Part shown: in pieces, positions 37,536-46,491 of the stretch
Layout of the letters: the number at the start of each line of letters is the position of its first letter
Numbering within the stretch: the first letter of the stretch is position 1
DNA from: Rhodanobacter sp.
GTDB taxonomy: Bacteria; Pseudomonadota; Gammaproteobacteria; Xanthomonadales; Rhodanobacteraceae
Length of the DNA stretch: 64,000 nt
Direction: 5' to 3'
Assembly (NCBI GenBank): GCA_004298045.1
Contig: SCRM01000002.1
Coordinates: 19,286-83,285 of the forward strand
The notes under the pieces: model-generated
Told to the model about the DNA's origin: nothing
Seen by the model: the letters and a program-made list of their open reading frames with translations, nothing else
Databases searched by the model: none
Program-made: the position numbers and the translations under genes

Positions 37536-38209
37536 GTGCGCCAACGACCAGCGATCCTCCCCCACCCCTGCTCGCCGCGCGCGGCCTGGGCTGCACCTTC
37601 GGCGCGCGCGCCTTGTGGCATGACCTCACGCTCACCGTGCATGGCCGCGAGCGCTGGGCCATCGTCGGACCGTCGGGCAGCGGCAAGACGGTGCTGCTGC
37701 GCACGCTGGCCGGGCTGGCACCGCGCCAGGCCGGCACGCTGCAACTGGACGGCCAGGACTTCGACACCGCCCGGCCGCCGGCGTGGCGCGCCCGTGCGAT
37801 GTACCTCGCGCAGCGCCCGGCGTTGCCGGAGGGCACGGTGGCGGCCGCGCTGGCCGCGCCGTTCCGCTGGCGCATCCATCGCGGCAAGACGTTTCGCCGC
37901 GAGGATGCAGAACGCGCACTGGCCGACATCGGCATCGGCGCCGATTTCCTCGCACAGGACACCGACCGCCTGTCCGGCGGCGAGGCCCAGCTGGTAGCCG
38001 TGCTGCGCGCATTGCTGCTGGGCCCGACGCTGCTTCTGCTGGACGAGCCCACCGCCTCGCTCGACCCGGCGCGCACCGCGCATGTCGAAACCCTGATCGC
38101 GCACTGGCTGGCGCAACAGCCGGCCCGCGCCTGCCTCTGGACCAGCCACGACGCCGCGCAACTGGCGCGTGTCAGTGACCATCGGCTGACGCTGGAGGCT
38201 GCGCCATGA
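37532..38209 (+). CDS. fetA: ABC transporter ATP-binding protein, FetA (YbbL)-like
   Basis: This is the ATPase of a two-gene ABC exporter related to E. coli FetAB, which is linked to iron efflux and peroxide resistance. The 225-aa protein has Walker A GPSGSGKTVLLRTLAGL, a Q-loop in YLAQRPALPEG, signature LSGGEAQLVAVLRALLL and Walker B LLLLDEPTASLDP. Short length and the missing long N-terminal region fit YbbL. It overlaps the upstream ArsB-like gene and the downstream permease by ATGA on both sides, so all three are coupled. Confidence 0.88.
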   Translation: MSAPTTSDPPPPLLAARGLGCTFGARALWHDLTLTVHGRERWAIVGPSGSGKTVLLRTLAGLAPRQAGTLQLDGQDFDTARPPAWRARAMYLAQRPALPEGTVAAALAAPFRWRIHRGKTFRREDAERALADIGIGADFLAQDTDRLSGGEAQLVAVLRALLLGPTLLLLDEPTASLDPARTAHVETLIAHWLAQQPARACLWTSHDAAQLARVSDHRLTLEAAP

Positions 38210-39042
38210 ATGCCGGTTACCTCGACATCGGCAACTGGCAACTCGCGTTTGCGGCGGGGCTGATCCTCGTAAACCTCGCGCTGTCGATGGCGTTGCGGCT
38301 CGGCATCACGCGCGGGCTCCTGGTGGCCAGCGTGCGCATGGTGGTGCAACTGCTGCTGGTCGGGCTGGTGCTCGATTATGTGTTCGCACTCGCGCGCCCG
38401 CTGCCAGTCATCGCGATCGCACTGGTGATGGCGAGCTTTGCGGGCTTCACCGCCGTGCGCCGCAGCACGCGGCGCTATGCCGGCATCTACCTCGACAACG
38501 TGCTGTGCGTGCTCGGCGCCTCCTACGTGGTCACCGGCGCCGCCCTGGTCGGCATCATCGACGTCACACCGTGGTACCGCGCGCAATACGCGATCCCGCT
38601 GCTGGGCATGGTGCTCGGCAATATCCTCAACGGCGTGTCGCTGGCGCTGAACCATTTTCTCGACGGTACGGTGCGCGAGCGTGCGCTGATCGAAGGCCGC
38701 CTTGCGCTTGGTGCCACCCGCTGGGAAGCGGCCCATCCACTCATCGTCGCCAGCCTCAACACCGGCATGATCCCCACCATCAACTCGATGATGGTGATGG
38801 GCATCGTCAGCCTGCCGGGCATGATGACCGGCCAGATGCTGGCCGGCGCCGCGCCGGCCGCGGCGGTGCGCTACCAGATCGTCATCATGTTCATGATTGC
38901 CGCGGCGACGGCGCTCGGGACACTCGGCAGCGTGCTGCTGGCCTATCGCGCGCTGTTCAATCGTGCCCACCAGTTGCGGCTGGATCGGCTGCACACCGGC
39001 GCCGCACGCACCCGCCACTGGTGGAGCCGCCTGCGGGCGTAG
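38206..39042 (+). CDS. fetB: ABC transporter permease, FetB (YbbM)-like
   Basis: This is the membrane partner of FetA. The 278-aa protein has about seven hydrophobic helices and the family motifs ASFAGFTAVRRSTRRYAGI, ALIEGRLALGATRWEAAHPLI and GIVSLPGMMTGQMLAGA, the last being a hallmark of the UPF0014/YbbM family. It starts within the fetA stop codon. It is convergent with a small membrane gene 30 bases downstream. Iron export is the role shown for the E. coli pair; here it is inferred. Confidence 0.9.
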   Translation: MNAGYLDIGNWQLAFAAGLILVNLALSMALRLGITRGLLVASVRMVVQLLLVGLVLDYVFALARPLPVIAIALVMASFAGFTAVRRSTRRYAGIYLDNVLCVLGASYVVTGAALVGIIDVTPWYRAQYAIPLLGMVLGNILNGVSLALNHFLDGTVRERALIEGRLALGATRWEAAHPLIVASLNTGMIPTINSMMVMGIVSLPGMMTGQMLAGAAPAAAVRYQIVIMFMIAAATALGTLGSVLLAYRALFNRAHQLRLDRLHTGAARTRHWWSRLRA

Positions 39043-39072
39043 GTACAGGCGCAGCAGGACCCTGGGGGCGGG

Positions 39073-39447
39073 CTATTTGTCGTCCGCGCGAAACAGGCGC
39101 AACGCCGCCCATGGCAGGAAGATGCCGACCGCAATGCCGATCAACTCACACAGCACGCGGATGCCGAGACCGTCAGGGTCGTGCACCGCTGCGAGCTTCG
39201 CCTTGAGCAACTGCAGCGACTGCAATTGCGCAAAGTTGAAATAGAACAGGTTCCACGCGTCCATGCGCGTGGTGGCGATCAGCGCGACGAGGTAGCTCCA
39301 GCCGATCTTGCGTGCATCGCTCCAGCCCCAGTGCTGGCCGATGGCGTGAAACACGAGATACAGCACCACGGCCGCCACCGCACTGATACCGCCGGCTTCG
39401 AGCCCGCCCAGCCAGCCGAACGCCATCCACCCCTGGTCGTAATTCAT
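39073..39447 (-). CDS. Small hypothetical membrane protein
   Basis: This 124-aa protein has no family that I recognise. It begins MNYDQGWMAFGWLGGLEAGG and has three hydrophobic segments: ISAVAAVVLYLVFHAIG, KIGWSYLVALIATTR and LCELIGIAVGIFLPWAALRLF. Between the second and third is a soluble helix rich in L, Q and K (NFAQLQSLQLLKAKLAAVH). A start ten codons upstream is possible. It is convergent with fetB and divergent from pncA, so it is transcribed alone. Coding is supported by the membrane pattern and base bias; function is unknown. Confidence 0.6.
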   Translation of the reverse strand: MNYDQGWMAFGWLGGLEAGGISAVAAVVLYLVFHAIGQHWGWSDARKIGWSYLVALIATTRMDAWNLFYFNFAQLQSLQLLKAKLAAVHDPDGLGIRVLCELIGIAVGIFLPWAALRLFRADDK

Positions 39448-39523
39448 TCCCGCCGCCTGCCGAACGCCAGGCGCCATTATGGCGGCGCGCTAGACTCTTG
39501 AGACCTCTCACGCATCTCCAGCC

Positions 39524-40165
39524 ATGACATCCGCCCCCAGCGAACGTACTGCCTTGATCGTGGTCGACGTGCAACCCGATTTCATGCCGGGCGGCGCGCT
39601 GGCCTGCCACGAGGGCGACGCGATCGTCGCCAGCATCGACCGCGTATTGCACGCGCGCCGCTTCGCGCACGTGGTCGCCACCCAGGATTGGCACCCGGCG
39701 GGGCACGCATCGTTCGCCAGCACGCATGCCGGGCAGCCGCCGTTCGCTACCATCGCCCTCCACGGCCAGCCGCAGACGCTGTGGCCGGACCACTGCGTGC
39801 AGGGCACGCCCGGCGCCGCGTTGCATCCCGGCATCGACTGGTCGGCGGTCGACCTCATCCTGCGCAAGGGCACGAACCCGCTGGTCGACTCCTACAGCGG
39901 CTTCCGCGAAAACCACGGCCCGCACGGCACGCGACCGTCGACCGGGTTGGCCGGCTGGCTGCACGAGCGCGACGTGGAGGAAGTGGTGGTGTGCGGGCTG
40001 GCGCGCGACGTGTGCGTGCTGTGGACGGCGCAGGACGCCGTCGCGCTCGGCTTCAAAGCGGGCCTGGCGTGGAACCTCAGCCGCCCGGTGACGCCCGAGC
40101 ATGATGCCGCCACGCGCGCAGCGCTGGCCAAGCACGGCATTGCGGAAATCACGCTCGACGCGTGA
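39524..40165 (+). CDS. pncA: Nicotinamidase/pyrazinamidase PncA
   Basis: PncA hydrolyses nicotinamide to nicotinate in NAD salvage, in the cytosol. The 213-aa protein has the catalytic triad Asp15 (VVDVQPDFMPGGAL), Lys115 (LRKGTNP) and Cys164 (GLARDVCVLWTA). The metal site Asp55-x-His57 with His61 is in TQDWHPAGHASF. Length equals E. coli PncA (213 aa). It stands alone, convergent with the CPXCG gene. Confidence 0.95.
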   Translation: MTSAPSERTALIVVDVQPDFMPGGALACHEGDAIVASIDRVLHARRFAHVVATQDWHPAGHASFASTHAGQPPFATIALHGQPQTLWPDHCVQGTPGAALHPGIDWSAVDLILRKGTNPLVDSYSGFRENHGPHGTRPSTGLAGWLHERDVEEVVVCGLARDVCVLWTAQDAVALGFKAGLAWNLSRPVTPEHDAATRAALAKHGIAEITLDA

Positions 40166-40180
40166 GGGTTGCCGGGCGCG

Positions 40181-40369
40181 TCACGCATCGTCCTCGCGCG
40201 CTGCGTGCACGTGCGGCACGCCGTCGGCATCGAAGCTGACCGCCAGCACGACCGGCCGGCAACACACGCTGCAATCCTCGATGTAGCACTGCTCCGGCAA
40301 CGACTCGTCGAGCAGCAATTCGATGTTCTCTCCGCAATACGGGCAATCGATGTCATACGGCACGGACAT
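40181..40369 (-). CDS. CPXCG motif-containing cysteine-rich protein
   Basis: This 62-aa protein carries CPYCGE near its N-terminus and CSVCCRP in the middle, together a likely zinc ribbon. The pattern DCPYCGENIELLLDES followed by CYIEDCSVCCRPVV is typical of the CPXCG family, common in gammaproteobacteria and of unknown role. It ends in an acidic tail. It is read from the minus strand downstream of the PIN-domain gene, 69 bases away, and may share its transcript. Confidence 0.88.
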   Translation of the reverse strand: MSVPYDIDCPYCGENIELLLDESLPEQCYIEDCSVCCRPVVLAVSFDADGVPHVHAAREDDA

Positions 40370-40438
40370 GACTCGCTCTCTTGGTCGCCAGGCGCAGAGC
40401 TTGGCGCCAGCTCCGTGGAGACGACGCGCACAACGCGT

Positions 40439-40888
40439 TCAGGCCGCGGCAGGCACCCCGACCCAATCCCACGGCGTCACGATGTCGAAGCCGTGGTCGC
40501 GCCGGGTGCGCGCAGCCAGCTTGAGCAGCTCGTGGTCGCGGCTCAGCAGACAGCACGCCCGGGCGCGCTGCGCAAGTTCGAGAAACTTCTGGTCATCCGC
40601 ATCGGCACAGCGTGGCAAGGGTGGGGCCTGCGTTTCAGAAGTGCCCGCAAACGGCGCCAGCCAGCGGTCGAATTCGGCCGCGACTGCCGCACGCCGGGCG
40701 GTCGCCAGTGCCAACTGCGGGTAGGTCAGCACGCGCAGCCATTCCGCGCGACAGTCGGCATCGGTCACCGCCAGGAATGCATGCGCGTGCAATGCAGCCC
40801 CGAGCATCGCCGCCCGCGGGTCGCCGAACACGAACAAGTCAAGACACACGTTGGTGTCGAGCACCACGCACGGCACGCCGGTCGTCAT
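40439..40888 (-). CDS. PIN domain protein (putative ribonuclease)
   Basis: The 149-aa protein has the PIN fold of metal-dependent RNases: VVLDTNVCLDLFVFGDPR with the first aspartate, a central glutamate in DADCRAEWLRVL, and ADDQKFLELAQRARACCLLSRDHELLKL with the C-terminal acidic cluster. It resembles the COG1569 group of PIN proteins, many of which are VapC-like toxins. No VapB-type antitoxin is adjacent: its start overlaps the HAD hydrolase stop as ATGA, so its translation is tied to that gene. It may be a housekeeping nuclease or an orphan toxin. Confidence 0.8.
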   Translation of the reverse strand: MTTGVPCVVLDTNVCLDLFVFGDPRAAMLGAALHAHAFLAVTDADCRAEWLRVLTYPQLALATARRAAVAAEFDRWLAPFAGTSETQAPPLPRCADADDQKFLELAQRARACCLLSRDHELLKLAARTRRDHGFDIVTPWDWVGVPAAA

Positions 40889-41604
40889 GCGGGCGCCAAG
40901 GCGTCGAGCTGCGCCAGCGCGGCCGGAATTTCCGCCGCGCCGGCCACCGCACGCCAGTGCGGCGCGTCGCGCGGATCGAGCTCGGCCTCCAGCTCATGCG
41001 CCCAGGTCACGTGGTAGGGCATGTGCACGCCCCAGCCGCCAAGGCGCACCACCGGCGCGATATCCGAGCGCAACGAATTGCCGACCATCGCGAATTCGTG
41101 GGCGGCGAGATCGAACTCGTCGAGCAGGCGGCGATAGGTGGCCGGGTTCTTTTCGGACACGATCTCGATTCGTCGGAACTGGCCGGAGAGACTGGATTCG
41201 GCCACCTTGCGCTCCTGGTGAAACAGGTCGCCCTTGGTGATGAGCACGACCGGGTAGCGCGCGGCCACCGCGGCGACCGCTTGCCGGATGCCGGGCAGCA
41301 GCACCACCGGGTGCTGCAGCACGCGCTTGCCCAGCGCCATGATGCGTTCGATGTCCGCTGCACTGATGCGCCGATCGGTCAGCTCGATGGCAGCCTCCAC
41401 CATCGACAGCGTCATGCCCTTGGCACCATAACCGAACAGGGCAAGGTTGCGCCGCTCGGTGGCCAGCATGCGCGCGTGCACCTCGGCGTCATCCAGATCG
41501 ACGTAGGCGCCCACGATCGCGGCAAATTCCACGTTGGCGGCGCGGTAGTAATCCTCGCTGCGCCACAGCGTGTCATCGCCATCAAAGCCCACCATCTTGA
41601 GCAT
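40885..41604 (-). CDS. HAD superfamily hydrolase
   Basis: This is a cytosolic phosphatase-like protein of 239 aa. Motif I is FDGDDTLW (nucleophile Asp and acid Asp as in FDxDxT), motif II is VLITKGD, motif III includes the lysine in EKNPATYRR, and motif IV is MVGNSLRSDIAPV. The helical cap after motif I is of type C1. The ATG at 41604 has GGAG eight bases ahead; a longer frame to 41679 and a later ATG at 41595 are alternatives. The substrate is unknown. It is coupled to the PIN gene. Confidence 0.88.
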   Translation of the reverse strand: MLKMVGFDGDDTLWRSEDYYRAANVEFAAIVGAYVDLDDAEVHARMLATERRNLALFGYGAKGMTLSMVEAAIELTDRRISAADIERIMALGKRVLQHPVVLLPGIRQAVAAVAARYPVVLITKGDLFHQERKVAESSLSGQFRRIEIVSEKNPATYRRLLDEFDLAAHEFAMVGNSLRSDIAPVVRLGGWGVHMPYHVTWAHELEAELDPRDAPHWRAVAGAAEIPAALAQLDALAPA

Positions 41605-41757
41605 GCACACCGCTCCGCATTGCACCCGAAAGGCATGCATTGTCGGCGATGCGCGCCACGTCTGCAGCGTGAACGGCAACGCACCCGGCCGCAGTACCCA
41701 TGCAGCGACCCGGAATGCTTGCCGTAAGCTCAGGCGATCCCCACCGCGGAGACCGTT

Positions 41758-42528
41758 ATGCGCTGGTCGCTACTGCTGCTGCCGCTCGCCCTTGCCGCGT
41801 GCACCACGGTGCCAGCCGCCGAACCGCACGCCCTCGATGTCGCCACACTGGGCGCCTACCACTGGCGGCTCAATACCGCGACCGACAAGGCCGGGCAACG
41901 CGTCGACGAGTTGTTCGCGCGCCCGGAGCGCCCGCTGGAGCTGGATTTCGACGCCGGGCGCGTGAGCGTGCACAACAGCTGCAATGCGATGGGCGGCAGC
42001 TACCGCATCGAAGCCGGCACGCTGGTGGCCGGGCCGTTCATGCACACCATGATGGCGTGCGCCAATCCGATGCTGAACCAGCTGGATCAGGCGATCAGTG
42101 CGCGCCTCACCGGCAAGCCGACGCTGGCGCTGACCACGCACGGTGACCACCCCGAGCTCGAACTGCGCACCGCCACCGGCGACACCTTGGCGTTCACCGG
42201 CGTGCCCACCGCGCAGACCCGCTACGGCTCGGCCGGCGACACCGTGTTTTTCGAGATCGCGCCGCAAACCGTGCCGTGCGCCAACCCGCTGGCGCCGGAC
42301 GCGCAGTGCCTCGACGCGCGCGAGGTGCACTACGACGCGCAAGGGCTCAAGGCCGGCACGCCCGGCGCGTGGCAACCGCTCGCGCGTATCGAGGGCTACA
42401 CCCACCATGCCGGCGAGCGCAGCGTGCTGCGCGTCAAGCGCTACACGCTGAAGCATCCGCCGGCCGACGCCCCCGACGTGGCCTACGTGCTGGACATGGT
42501 GGTGGAGTCGCAAACCACTACAAATTGA
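41758..42528 (+). CDS. META and DUF4377 domain lipoprotein
   Basis: The 256-aa protein has a lipoprotein signal (LLLLPLALAACTT), then a META domain related to HslJ: YHWRLNTATDKAG, LELDFDAGRVSVHNSCNAMGGSYRI and GPFMHTMMACANP with the family cysteines. The C-terminal third (YGSAGDTVFFEIAPQTVPCANPL onward) resembles DUF4377, with a conserved CLDAREVHYDAQGL and GYTHHAGERSVLRV. Such proteins sit in the outer membrane and are linked to stress or drug tolerance in some species. It is divergent from the HAD gene and convergent with the M14 peptidase. Confidence 0.82.
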   Translation: MRWSLLLLPLALAACTTVPAAEPHALDVATLGAYHWRLNTATDKAGQRVDELFARPERPLELDFDAGRVSVHNSCNAMGGSYRIEAGTLVAGPFMHTMMACANPMLNQLDQAISARLTGKPTLALTTHGDHPELELRTATGDTLAFTGVPTAQTRYGSAGDTVFFEIAPQTVPCANPLAPDAQCLDAREVHYDAQGLKAGTPGAWQPLARIEGYTHHAGERSVLRVKRYTLKHPPADAPDVAYVLDMVVESQTTTN

Positions 42529-42532
42529 GGGT

Positions 42533-43456
42533 TCAAGCGTGGGTGAGCGCGTACTCGATCGCCGCGCGCACCGCTGCGGCCTGGGCATCGTTGCACTGCG
42601 CCGGGGTGGCACGCGGGCTGTCTGGATACACCTCGGTGGTGGTGCGGTAGCGCGCATTGGTGATGCCAGCGCACAGCCCCAGCTCGCGGCAGGCATACTC
42701 GATCACGCCCGGTGCCACCACCGGTGAGCCGATGATGGTGCCGTCCGGATCGGCCGGCGCAATGTGCGTCACCTTCGCCACCGCCGCAATCACCGCCTGC
42801 TGGAACGCCGGCTCCGGCCGCGCGCTGTCGGCACACAGGTAGAAGCCATCGGGAATCGTGCCCGGCGCGTAGTCCTTGCCGTCGCGTGCCGCCAGCGCGG
42901 GGCGGAATTCGCTCTCGTCGGTATCCGTGGTTTCGTGCAGGTCGATGTGCATCAGCGCGACATCGGCGAGCGGAGACAGCAGCTTCCACAACGCCGCCGA
43001 CTCCGGAGCCGGGCTGTGCGCGCGGAACGAGCGATTCGGGTCCAGCGCATCCGGGTTCCAGCGGTGGATGCGCTCGAAGCCCCACGGGCTCACGCACGGC
43101 ACGGCGACCAGATTGATGCGGTCGAGGAACCGCCCGGCGTCGCGTTCGAGAAACTGCAGCGCGCCCTGCACGCCGCTGGTTTCGTAGCCGTGCACGCCGC
43201 CGGTGACGATCATCGTCGGCAGCTCGTCGTTCCAGCTCTGGCTGCGCAGCACGTACAGCGGGTAGCGATCTGGCGCGTATTCGAGCATGCCGTATTCGCT
43301 CACGTCATAGCGGCTGCGCAGCGCGTCGATGCGCAGCGCCACTTCGGAGGCATAGCTGCGCTGGCGCACCTGGCGCGCACGCCACGCGGCAACCTCCTGC
43401 GGCCCCCACGGCTTGCCGGGGGTGCCGATCGGGTAGAACGCCTGCTGTGCCGCCAT
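42533..43456 (-). CDS. M14 family zinc carboxypeptidase
   Basis: This 307-aa protein is a zinc peptidase of family M14. The first zinc motif is GGVHGYETSG (His89 and Glu92), the arginine region is DPNRSF, and the third ligand is His174 in HIDLHETTDTDE. The general-base glutamate is probably that in TTTEVYPDSP. No signal peptide is seen, so it may act in the cytosol. It is the last gene of a minus-strand group that follows the NPP-type phosphodiesterase by 38 bases. Substrate could be a peptide or an acyl-amino acid, as in the succinylglutamate desuccinylase branch. Confidence 0.85.
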   Translation of the reverse strand: MAAQQAFYPIGTPGKPWGPQEVAAWRARQVRQRSYASEVALRIDALRSRYDVSEYGMLEYAPDRYPLYVLRSQSWNDELPTMIVTGGVHGYETSGVQGALQFLERDAGRFLDRINLVAVPCVSPWGFERIHRWNPDALDPNRSFRAHSPAPESAALWKLLSPLADVALMHIDLHETTDTDESEFRPALAARDGKDYAPGTIPDGFYLCADSARPEPAFQQAVIAAVAKVTHIAPADPDGTIIGSPVVAPGVIEYACRELGLCAGITNARYRTTTEVYPDSPRATPAQCNDAQAAAVRAAIEYALTHA

Positions 43457-43494
43457 GGGAGTGCTCCAAAAACGAGAGGGGATGGCCGAGTACT

Positions 43495-44871
43495 CTAATG
43501 CCCCACCGTCGGCGCCGGAACCGCAGACGGCGCGAGCACGCTGGCGATCGGCTTGCCCTGCGGCGAAGCGAACGGGATGCCCAGCAGCGCGGCAATCGTC
43601 GGCGCGACATCCATCACCGACACCGCCGGCACCTCGCCGGCGTGCAATACGCCACGCCCGGTGGCGATGAAAATGCCCTGCATCAACGGGTCGGTGTTGG
43701 GGTAGCCGTGATCGCCGATTTCGCTGCCGTGGGTGGCATATGCGCCTTCGGCGCCATCGCGGAAGGTGTAGTCCGCTTTCGCGTAGAGCAGCAGATCGGG
43801 CGCTTGCATGCTCTGCGCCGGGGTTGGCCAGCCGAGACGCGCGGCCTCTGCCGGCGTCAGCGCCTGCGCGATGCCCTGCCGGCCGGCAAGCAACTTGCGC
43901 AATATCGCGAGTGAAGCAGGCGTGGCATGGCGCTGGTACACCAGCGCATAACCGTCGCCGGCCAAACTGTAGGCAGCCTGCTTGGCGTCCGATGCCTGCA
44001 GACCAGCCTGCGCCAGCAGCACGTTCGGGCGCAGCCGCCAGTGCACACTGCGCTGGCCATGGTCGGAAACGATCAGGAAGGCGGTGTTCGGCAACTCGCC
44101 CGCCTCGCGCACGGCACGCACGATGTCCGCCACGCGGTCATCCAGAAACGCGATGGTGTTGCGCCCGGCGTCGTTGCCGTAGCCGGTATCGTGCTCGATG
44201 CTGTCCAGCGCCAGCAGGTGCACCAGCAAGAGATCGGGGTGGTGCTTGCGAATGATATCGACCGCGGCCCGGGTGTAGATGCGGTCGCGCCACGCCTGCG
44301 AGGCGTCGCCGAAATGCGCGAGGTCGTCGCGGCTCAGCACGCCGTCGGCAACGAGGTCGCGCGCAATCGGACCATCCGGATCGGGATGCTCGGCAAACTG
44401 CCAGTCGATGCTCGGTGCCCGCATGATCGCCACCCAGTCCACCTGGGCCGTGGTCAGCCCGGCCGCATGCGCGGCGTCGTACACCGTGGGCACCGCCACC
44501 AGCGTCGCCTTGGATGCCTGCATGTCCACTTTGGGCGGCGCATCGCGGCGCTGGCCGGTGATGAGGCCGTTCATCAGCACGTGATGCCGGCTGGCATCGG
44601 CGCCGGTAACCATGCTGGTGTGGTTGGGCCAGGTGATGGTGGGGTTGATTGGGCGCATCGAGACGGCGTAGCCGCCGCTGCGCATCAACGCCCGCAGCGT
44701 CGGCGCCGGCAGGCGGGTTTCGTGCAGGCTGTGCGCGGCAAAGGCGTCGAGGCTGATGACCACGACCTTGGTGCGCGGCGCGCCTTGCGCCACCAATGGC
44801 GCGCCGAAACTGGCCACCGCCAGCACGGTCGCAGCCAGCAGGCGATGGAGGGTTGAAGCGGGCATGCGCAT
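43495..44871 (-). CDS. Secreted NPP-type alkaline phosphatase family phosphodiesterase
   Basis: The 458-aa protein has a signal peptide and the alkaline phosphatase fold of the nucleotide pyrophosphatase/phosphodiesterase group. Metal and catalytic residues are visible: VVISLDAFAAH (Asp), NPTITWPNHTSMVTG with the nucleophile threonine, LLALDSIEHDTGYG (Asp and His), VSDHGQR (Asp-His) and a late histidine in THGSEIGDHGYPN. Members split nucleotide diphosphates or lipid phosphodiesters. The stop-to-start gaps on both sides are short (38 and 30 bases), placing it in one operon with the M14 and GH30 genes. Confidence 0.88.
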   Translation of the reverse strand: MRMPASTLHRLLAATVLAVASFGAPLVAQGAPRTKVVVISLDAFAAHSLHETRLPAPTLRALMRSGGYAVSMRPINPTITWPNHTSMVTGADASRHHVLMNGLITGQRRDAPPKVDMQASKATLVAVPTVYDAAHAAGLTTAQVDWVAIMRAPSIDWQFAEHPDPDGPIARDLVADGVLSRDDLAHFGDASQAWRDRIYTRAAVDIIRKHHPDLLLVHLLALDSIEHDTGYGNDAGRNTIAFLDDRVADIVRAVREAGELPNTAFLIVSDHGQRSVHWRLRPNVLLAQAGLQASDAKQAAYSLAGDGYALVYQRHATPASLAILRKLLAGRQGIAQALTPAEAARLGWPTPAQSMQAPDLLLYAKADYTFRDGAEGAYATHGSEIGDHGYPNTDPLMQGIFIATGRGVLHAGEVPAVSVMDVAPTIAALLGIPFASPQGKPIASVLAPSAVPAPTVGH

Positions 44872-44901
44872 GGCGCAACTCCTTGGCGTGCAGGCGCCGG
44901 T

Positions 44902-46437
44902 TCAGGGTCGCGGCAACGCCGGCGGCTTCGGTTGCGCCGGCGGCAATGACGCGGTGTTCCACCCAAAGGTTGCCACGCTTTGCGCGGGCAAGGTGTAGCT
45001 AAACGCGGTCTGGCCGGCGCGCACGCTGATCGCACGCGGCGCATGGTTGCTGTTGATGGCCACCAGTACCAGCGAGCCATCCGGGTTGCGGAACGCGACA
45101 TTGGCCAAACCGTCGCCGGTCGCGGTGGACCACACGCGCACTGCGTCCGGCAGCACAAACCGACTGTAGTGCGCAAACGCGTAGTACTCGTCGTTGCGGC
45201 TGATTGCGCCGGTTTTGGTATCGACCAGCAGGATGCCCTTGCACAGATCGCAACCGCCGAAATGCGGGCCGTGTGTTTGATCCAGGATCAGGTTCCAGTA
45301 GATCACCCCGCGCGCCCAGTGGCGCAGGCTGCCCAGCAGCAGGTCGCGCGCAAACCACATCAGTTCGCCATGCTGGGCCGAGGCCCAGTCGCCGCCGGAA
45401 CACTCGGTGACGTAGATGTCCTTGTCCGGATAGGCCCGGTGCACGTCGCTCTGCGCGGCCGGCGTGCCGCGGTAGCAGTGCCATGCGGTGCCGGCCATGT
45501 AGCCGGCGGCGTCCGGATCGCCAAGCACACTCAACGGCTGCTGCAGCTCATCCCAGTTGTGGTCCCAGCCGAGGATCACCGTGTGCGGCTTGCGCCCGGC
45601 CAGCATTGGGCCGAGGTACTGCGAGATGATGCGCGTGCGCGCCTCGGCGGTGAGCTCCATGCCCGGGTAGGTCTTGGGCAGGAAATTCGGCTCGTTCTGC
45701 AGCGTGAGCGCAAAGATCGGAATGCCGTAACTGCGGTAGGTGTCGACGTAGCGCGCGAGGTAGGCCGCAAACGTCGGCTCGTACTCCTCGAGCAACGCGC
45801 CGCCGATCAGCGTATTGCCGGATTTCATCCACGCCGGGGCACTCCATGGCGAGGCGACGATCTGGATGTGCGGGTTGATCGCCAGGATCTCCCGCGTCGT
45901 CGGAATCACGTCGCGCAGGTTTTCCGCCACGTTGAAATGCTGCAGCTCGGTATCGGTGCCGCCGCGTGGCAAATCATCCAGCGTGTACGGCTTGAGCGAA
46001 AAATCCGAGGCACCGATGGTCAGGCGCAGCATGTTGAAGTTGAGCCCCGGCGGTGGGCCGAACAGCTCGCGCAACAGCGCAGCCTGCTGCTGCTCGCTGA
46101 GCCGGTTGCGCAGCAGCCACGCCGAGGCATCGGTCAGCGCCGCGCCAAACCCGACGATGGACTGAAACCGGCGGTCAGTGTCGATGACGATGTCGGCATG
46201 CGCGGGGGCCTGCGCCGCAAACGGCACGTCAGGCTGATGCGCCAGCTGCAACTTGCGGTCGGCAGTAGACAGCCACAGCTGCACGCCGGGCGGTGGCGGC
46301 GGCAGGATCCACACCACGCGCGGCACGACGATTGGCGCGGGCCGCAAGGCACGCAACTGCAGCCAGACCGCCGCCGCGCTGACCAGCGTGATCAGCGCCA
46401 GCGCGCGCCAGGCGTGTGCACGTCGCGGCTCAGCCAC
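44902..46437 (-). CDS. GH30 family glycoside hydrolase (glucosylceramidase-like)
   Basis: The 511-aa protein has an N-terminal membrane anchor or uncleaved signal (LALITLVSAAAVWLQL) and a proline-rich stretch, then the GH30 barrel: FGAALTDASAWLL, the acid/base Glu249 in LTLQNEPNF and the nucleophile Glu345 in IYVTECSGGDW. A C-terminal beta domain completes the fold. Subfamily GH30_1 and GH30_3 members cut beta-glucosylceramide or beta-1,6-glucans. It lies 54 bases after the GH3 gene, and both should act in the cell envelope. Confidence 0.9.
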   Translation of the reverse strand: MAEPRRAHAWRALALITLVSAAAVWLQLRALRPAPIVVPRVVWILPPPPPGVQLWLSTADRKLQLAHQPDVPFAAQAPAHADIVIDTDRRFQSIVGFGAALTDASAWLLRNRLSEQQQAALLRELFGPPPGLNFNMLRLTIGASDFSLKPYTLDDLPRGGTDTELQHFNVAENLRDVIPTTREILAINPHIQIVASPWSAPAWMKSGNTLIGGALLEEYEPTFAAYLARYVDTYRSYGIPIFALTLQNEPNFLPKTYPGMELTAEARTRIISQYLGPMLAGRKPHTVILGWDHNWDELQQPLSVLGDPDAAGYMAGTAWHCYRGTPAAQSDVHRAYPDKDIYVTECSGGDWASAQHGELMWFARDLLLGSLRHWARGVIYWNLILDQTHGPHFGGCDLCKGILLVDTKTGAISRNDEYYAFAHYSRFVLPDAVRVWSTATGDGLANVAFRNPDGSLVLVAINSNHAPRAISVRAGQTAFSYTLPAQSVATFGWNTASLPPAQPKPPALPRP

Positions 46438-46491
46438 AGCGCCACCGACGCGCGACCACCACTGCAGCGCACGCTGCGTCCGCGGCGGAAT

